From Bradyrhizobium zhengyangense (GTDB lineage Bacteria; Pseudomonadota; Alphaproteobacteria; Rhizobiales; Xanthobacteraceae): 64,000 nucleotides of DNA. The translations under genes and the position numbers were made by a program. The DNA is taken from positions 186,001 to 250,000 of the forward strand of contig NZ_JAKLUA010000003.1 of NCBI RefSeq assembly GCF_022012435.1, read 5' to 3'. Below the pieces are notes generated by a model. The model had not been told where the DNA came from and ran no database searches. It saw only the letters and a program-made list of their open reading frames with translations. Position 1 is the first letter of the stretch. The number at the start of each line of letters is the position of its first letter. Positions 59,838 through 64,000 of this stretch are shown in pieces.

Positions 59838-62800
59838 TCAATGCGCCGCTGACGCTGATTTCTTCGTCGCGACCGGCTTCGGCGCGGGCTTTGCGGTTGC
59901 TTGCGGGGCGCTGTCCCAGCCGCCGGCGGGCGTCTGGACGTTGACGGCGTCGTCGGGCTGCGGCTCGGCGCTGAAGGTCTGGATCGCGAGCTTGGCGGCG
60001 GCGAGCGATTGCGGGTCGAGACGCTTGGCGACGTCGTCGCGCTTGGTCGCCGCGTCCGCGTCGCCCTGCCCGGCGGCGAGGGTGAACCATTTGTAGGATT
60101 CGGCCAGGTTCTGCTCCACGCCGATGCCGCGCGCATAGAGGATGCCGAGGTTGAACTGGCTGTCGGCGACACCGCGATCGGCGGCTTTCCGGAACCACTG
60201 CGCCGCGCTCTTGTAGTTGGCGCCGCGTCCGCCGCCGTCGGCATCGAGCACCGCGAGATTGTGCATCGCCTTCGCGTTGCCGCGCTCGGCGGCTTGCGTG
60301 TAGTAGCGGCGAGCGATGTCGGCGTCCTTCTTCACGCCGAGGCCCTTTTCATAGAGCGTGCCGAGGCGGAAGGTCGCGGGCACCACGCCGGCCTGCGATG
60401 CGCGGTCGTACCACTTCGCGGCTTCGTCGTAATTTGCAGGCACGCCCTTGCCCTCGGCAAAGCGCACGCCGATCTCATAGGCCGCCGTCGCATCGCCCTT
60501 CATTGCAGCGACGCGCAGGGCGGGACCGGCGATGCCGTCAGGCAGCTTCTCGCTCGGCGGGATCTGGACGACACCGAGCCGCGCACGGCTCGCGCCCGAC
60601 AGCGCGCCGGTGACGTCGCTGTTCGCCGCAGCCGGCGAGGCTGCCGCAGCGGGCGCGGGAATTTCGACCGAAGCCGTGCTGCCGGAGTTCGCTGGCGCAG
60701 CATTGTTCAGGGACTGCTTGCCGATCGGCGTCGGCGAGGTCATCGATGGGGTGACCTGCTCGGGCGCGGCGGGCTTGCTCTCGGCCGGCGGCGGCGCTTG
60801 TGGTGCCGGCTGGCTCGTATTTTCCATCGCCTGCGGCGCCGGCGGCGGGCTGCCGCCGTCGAGCAGGTTCATCGCCATCTTGAAAGTGCCGAGCACGATC
60901 ACGACCACGCTGGCGCCGACCAGCAGCGAGCGGATTTTCGACGTGATGGTCGAGCCGCCTTCCGAACCTGCGGCCTGTGCTTTTCCTTGAGCCTTGTCCT
61001 TGGTGCGCGCTGCGATCGCGGCCTTGACGCCGCGGGCGGCCTTCTCGGGCGGCTGCGCGGCGGCAGCTTGCGCGGCGCGGCGCGCGGCTGCGATGAAGCT
61101 CGACGACGACACCGGCTCTTTCGGTGCGGCCGGGATTTCGCTGATCGCGCTTTCGGACGCGGCAATGCGCTCGGACGGCGTGGCGGGACGGCCGCTCGGA
61201 CGCGTGCCGGGTTCGAGCGGATGATCCGGCGGCAGTTCGGGCGCGATCGCGTTGCGCGCCGGCGCCGTGTGCGGCTCGAGGATCTCGCTGATCGCCCGCG
61301 GCGGCAAAGGCGGTGTAGCTTGCTGTGCCATCGGCACCGGCGGCGGCGCTGCGGGCGCGGCGGCGTGGAATTCGCGCGGCGCGGCGACGAAGCCGGAATG
61401 CGCGTGCTGCTGGGCGGCGGGATTCGGCAGCTCGGGCTTCGGATCGAATTTCGGTTGCGGCGGCTGTGGCTGCCATTGCTCGCGCGCCATCGGCGCCGGC
61501 TCGAGCTGAGCCGCCATCGGCATGGGCGCTGGCATGGGCGCAGCCATCGGCATCGGCGCAGGGGCCGGCGGTGCTGATCGCACCGCGCGCAGATCGCCCT
61601 CGATCATGGCGAGGCGATCGACGACATGGCCGAGCGTGTTGTGCACGGCCTCCAGCGAATCCTGGGTGCTGCGGTTGGTCTCGGCCTGGCTGAAGCGGAT
61701 GTCGGAGAGCTCGCGCTTGACGAGATCGACCATGCCGGAATCGGGCGGCGGCGCCGAATTGCGGCTCTCCGCGAGCGCGGAATAGGTCGCCTGCTGGCGC
61801 TCAAGATGCCTGAGGATATCGTGCAGTCCGTCCTCGACGCGGCTGAAATTGCCGCCGCGCTGATCCGAGGTGGCCTCGATCCGCTCCAGGAGATAGGAGA
61901 CGCGCTGCTCGAGATGCGCAAAGGTGGAGGCGGAGTCGTTGCCGACCTGCATGCGGTCGAAACGGTCGGACAGCGCGCGGATCGCGGATTCCAGATGTTC
62001 GGTGCTCTCGGCGGGTTGCGGCCGCTCGCGCGTTTCCAGCGCGGCGGTGAGCGCGGCGATGCGCTGCTCCAGCACCGCAAAGCTGTCGCCGCGGTCCGGG
62101 GCGCGATTGACCTGGTCGACCTTGGACGACAACAGCTGCACGTCCTCGGAGAGGCGTGCCAGTGCTTCGTTGGAGGCGACGTTGGAGACGATGCCGCGCA
62201 GCGCGGAGATCGCGCCTTCGAGCTGGCGCACCGTCGACGGATCGTCATTGGCGCGCAGGATCAGGTCGAGCTTGGCGCCGAGATTGCGGATCGCCTCGTC
62301 ATATCCGGTGAGCTGCTCGGCCGGGGTCAGCGTGCGCAGCACCTGCTTGATATCGGACAGGGCGCGCTCGATGCCTGACAGCACCTGGCCGTCGGTGCCG
62401 TTGGAGCGGGTCTCGTCGATGCGACGGTGCAGCGAGCGGATCTCGTTCTCGATCGATTCGATCGCGCGGCGCGGCATCGCCTCGGTGATGGCGTTGCGGA
62501 TCTCGGCGAGCTCGGCGCGGAAGCCGTTGATCGCCTGCTCGGTATGGTCGGGACGCTGCAGCGATTCGATCTGGCTCGTGATCTTGAGCAGATGGCGTTC
62601 GAGCGAGGAGAAATCCGGGCCTGCCTGCGGTGGCGGCGGAGCATAGGCAGGCGCGGGCGGTGCCATGGGCGCCATCGGAGGCGCGTAGGGAGCCGCGGAG
62701 GGTGCGATCGACGGCGCGGCGCGCGGCGGCACCTGCCGCGGTGCGAATCCGTCAAGCTCGCTCTGCCGTGCGGTGATCTCGGCAACGGCGACGTCGAACG

Positions 62801-63371
62801 ACGCCGGGCTCAGCGGAGGCGAGTTGCGATAGACCTGCGCTGCCGCGCGCTCGACCGCATCGGTCTGGCGATGGCGCGTTTCAACGGGGGAGGGCGCAGG
62901 AGCCGGGCGCGGCGCCGGAGGCTGCTGCGGCTGCGGTTGCTGGGGCCGCGAGATCTGCGACAGCCGCGCATCGAGCCGCGATATCGCATCGTTGAGCTGG
63001 CGCGCTACGCCCTGCTCGCGCGAGACGTCTCTTTCACGAGAAGAGTCCTGTCTCTCACCTTGGCGAGGCGCGGCGGGCTTTGAAATCCGTTCGATCTGCT
63101 GGGTGATCGCGTCGAGCCGCTGATGGATGTCGGCGACTTCGCGACTCTCCTGGCTAAATCCTTGGCTCTGCATTTGTGCGGCGCGCGGATCGGGACGCTG
63201 TTCCTGGCGCGGCTGCTCGTAAGGCCCGCGAAAGTTCGGCGGGGCAGTCTCGCCGAGCGTGGAGTTCAGCCAATCGTTGAGTGACATGCCGGCACGGCGC
63301 GCAGCAGCTTCGGCCCGCTCCCTGACGGATGGATCGATACCGTCAACACTCCACGATACGCGCGAATTCAT
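59838..63371 (-). CDS. PodJ-like polar organizer: coiled coil, one membrane segment, Sel1 repeats
   Basis: 1177 residues. The N-terminus (SWSVDGIDPSVRERAEAAAR, AGMSLNDWLN) resembles that of Caulobacter PodJ. Then follow about 780 residues of Pro/Gln-rich linkers and long coiled coils (residues 50-790, heptad-rich), one membrane helix (about 817-836, VVVIVLGTFKMAMNLL), and a periplasmic part with four Sel1-like repeats (for example AAYEIGVRFAEGKGVPANYDE). The C-terminal peptidoglycan-binding part of PodJ is not evident. It probably organises a cell pole. Start ATG at 63371; a CtrA-like box and GANTC sites lie upstream. Confidence 0.85.
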   Translation of the reverse strand: MNSRVSWSVDGIDPSVRERAEAAARRAGMSLNDWLNSTLGETAPPNFRGPYEQPRQEQRPDPRAAQMQSQGFSQESREVADIHQRLDAITQQIERISKPAAPRQGERQDSSRERDVSREQGVARQLNDAISRLDARLSQISRPQQPQPQQPPAPRPAPAPSPVETRHRQTDAVERAAAQVYRNSPPLSPASFDVAVAEITARQSELDGFAPRQVPPRAAPSIAPSAAPYAPPMAPMAPPAPAYAPPPPQAGPDFSSLERHLLKITSQIESLQRPDHTEQAINGFRAELAEIRNAITEAMPRRAIESIENEIRSLHRRIDETRSNGTDGQVLSGIERALSDIKQVLRTLTPAEQLTGYDEAIRNLGAKLDLILRANDDPSTVRQLEGAISALRGIVSNVASNEALARLSEDVQLLSSKVDQVNRAPDRGDSFAVLEQRIAALTAALETRERPQPAESTEHLESAIRALSDRFDRMQVGNDSASTFAHLEQRVSYLLERIEATSDQRGGNFSRVEDGLHDILRHLERQQATYSALAESRNSAPPPDSGMVDLVKRELSDIRFSQAETNRSTQDSLEAVHNTLGHVVDRLAMIEGDLRAVRSAPPAPAPMPMAAPMPAPMPMAAQLEPAPMAREQWQPQPPQPKFDPKPELPNPAAQQHAHSGFVAAPREFHAAAPAAPPPVPMAQQATPPLPPRAISEILEPHTAPARNAIAPELPPDHPLEPGTRPSGRPATPSERIAASESAISEIPAAPKEPVSSSSFIAAARRAAQAAAAQPPEKAARGVKAAIAARTKDKAQGKAQAAGSEGGSTITSKIRSLLVGASVVVIVLGTFKMAMNLLDGGSPPPAPQAMENTSQPAPQAPPPAESKPAAPEQVTPSMTSPTPIGKQSLNNAAPANSGSTASVEIPAPAAAASPAAANSDVTGALSGASRARLGVVQIPPSEKLPDGIAGPALRVAAMKGDATAAYEIGVRFAEGKGVPANYDEAAKWYDRASQAGVVPATFRLGTLYEKGLGVKKDADIARRYYTQAAERGNAKAMHNLAVLDADGGGRGANYKSAAQWFRKAADRGVADSQFNLGILYARGIGVEQNLAESYKWFTLAAGQGDADAATKRDDVAKRLDPQSLAAAKLAIQTFSAEPQPDDAVNVQTPAGGWDSAPQATAKPAPKPVATKKSASAAH

Positions 63372-63392
63372 GACTCTGTCCGGTTCCGACTC
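63372..63392. promoter_or_regulatory. Two GANTC sites immediately before the PodJ-like start
   Basis: GACTC at 63372-63376 and 63388-63392, that is 1 to 21 bases upstream of the ATG on the minus strand. These are CcrM methylation sites, possible GcrA targets. Confidence 0.4.
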
Positions 63393-63498
63393 CGGCGCCC
63401 CACCCGACGCCTCCAGTCTCCCCACGCGTGCCAGTTGCAAAGACAATCGGATTTAGCGCGGGTCGTCTGCCTCGAAGACCGACTTTTTCCTGTTACGG

Positions 63499-63513
63499 TA
63501 AATAACGGGTTAA
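63499..63513 (-). promoter_or_regulatory. CtrA-like box upstream of the PodJ-like gene
   Basis: On the minus strand TTAA-CCCGTTA-TTTA, one mismatch from the CtrA consensus TTAA-N7-TTAA. It lies about 130 bases before the start of the polar protein gene, a common distance for CtrA control. Confidence 0.4.
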
Positions 63514-63648
63514 GGAAGCCGTCGCCGGTGTCTTAAAGTTGGGCGGCCTCGACCTGCTCCGCTGGTTGGATGGGCTCGGAATCTCGCCCTGCCGGGAACT
63601 CTCTGGTTGCTGGCAGCTTGGAACTTCAACAACGAAGGATGGCTCAAG

Positions 63649-63825
63649 ATGGCAGGTCTGACCGAGGAAGACGTCCGCAAGCGCGCCTATGAGATCTGGA
63701 AAAGTGCCGGCGAGCCCAGCGGGAAAATGGACACCTTCTGGTATGAGGCCGAAAAGGAGCTTCTGGCCGAACGGTCAGCGCAGGGCGAAGTGCCGCCCGG
63801 GATGACCGACAATTTGCCGGTCTAG
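63649..63825 (+). CDS. DUF2934 family small protein
   Basis: 58 residues: MAGLTEEDVRKRAYEIWKSAGEP, then a helix DTFWYEAEKELLAERS, ending GMTDNLPV. The sequence E-x-x-x-R-x-R-A-Y-E-I-W-x-x-x-G is the hallmark of DUF2934, small soluble proteins common in Rhizobiales and of unknown role. The ATG at 63649 has AAGGA upstream. The open frame runs 14 codons earlier without support. Confidence 0.88.
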   Translation: MAGLTEEDVRKRAYEIWKSAGEPSGKMDTFWYEAEKELLAERSAQGEVPPGMTDNLPV

Positions 63826-63830
63826 CGGAC

Positions 63831-64000
63831 TCAACCCTTCCCCTCCCGCTTGCCGTCCTCCAGCGGCACCACCGTGCCCTTGCCTGATATCGCGGACAGC
63901 GCCTCGAGCGCCTCTTCGCAGAAATCGGCCACCATCTGCTCGTGTCGGGCGCCGAGCTTGAGTAGCAGCAGATTGCCGAGGTCGAGCCGGCCTTCCGCCG
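63831..64000 (-). CDS. 3' end of an unidentified gene (cut by window edge)
   Basis: On the minus strand a frame is open from the window edge to a TGA at 63833-63831. The C-terminal 55 residues read, in part, GRLDLGNLLLLKLGARHEQ, VADFCEEALEALS, then GTVVPLEDGKREGKG. Charged, helical, no family recognised; its start and most of the protein lie beyond the window. It is convergent with the DUF2934 gene. Confidence 0.6.
   Translation of the reverse strand, partial: AEGRLDLGNLLLLKLGARHEQMVADFCEEALEALSAISGKGTVVPLEDGKREGKG

Noticed and set aside
59901..61577. Long plus-strand ORF opposite the PodJ-like gene
   Set aside because: Arg/Gly-rich antisense frame of a repetitive coding region; no start signal or recognisable domain.

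Overview
The window reads as a chromosomal segment of a high-GC alphaproteobacterium of the order Rhizobiales, most likely Bradyrhizobium or a close relative. The evidence is the pstCAB-phoU-phoB order, a gcrA homologue, class I lysyl-tRNA synthetase, an OpgC glucan-modifying protein, a PodJ-like polar protein, a SAM-II riboswitch in front of metZ, and several dispersed palindromic repeat families that I associate with Bradyrhizobium genomes. No transposase, integrase, phage structural gene, CRISPR array or rRNA was seen. Genes are densely packed on both strands, mostly in short operons.

Layout. 1-4131: phosphate uptake and control (pstC, cut by the left edge, then pstA, pstB, phoU, phoB), closed by a terminator usable on both strands. 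4183-8437: gcrA (cell-cycle regulator), argD-argF (arginine) and hslO (redox chaperone). 8564-12193: apaG, then opgC followed by two SGNH-fold periplasmic proteins, the first lacking its catalytic residues. 12334-14892: metZ (methionine) with a SAM-II riboswitch and terminator, divergent from a fused dCTP-deaminase-type gene. 15131-24772: mixed small operons: PAS protein, a MATE exporter, a Met/Gly-rich secreted protein, an ogt-araC pair, tRNA-Gly(CCC), rpiB, an epoxide-hydrolase-like enzyme, and an XRE-cupin regulator with two acetyltransferases.

24896-33660 is a sugar-catabolism cluster: LacI regulator, xylB, xylA, an ABC ATPase, permease and binding protein, an aldo/keto reductase and a lactonase-type amidohydrolase. 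It offers both an isomerase-kinase route and a dehydrogenase-lactonase route. 33739-46740 holds a flavin dehydrogenase with an esterase, a SCO copper chaperone, class I lysK, a LexA-like repressor whose serine nucleophile position is alanine, pyrD, and a DinF-type MATE exporter. 47141-55574 carries the four parts of the Lhr-Core/ligase/exonuclease/phosphoesterase DNA-repair set, split into two arms: lig-exo on the minus strand and lhr-mpe on the plus strand, with a methyltransferase and a binding protein between. Just downstream, a probable Fe(II)/2-oxoglutarate oxygenase gene is bracketed by a second copy of the phosphoesterase 3' end, which suggests an insertion or recombination event. 57008-64000: a LysR/EamA divergon, an MBL hydrolase, a large PodJ-like coiled-coil/Sel1 membrane protein with a CtrA-like box and GANTC sites upstream, a DUF2934 protein, and the 3' end of an unidentified gene.

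Intergenic space is largely filled by dispersed palindromic repeats. In two genes (the second acetyltransferase and the DinF-type exporter) such a repeat supplies the last codons and the stop.
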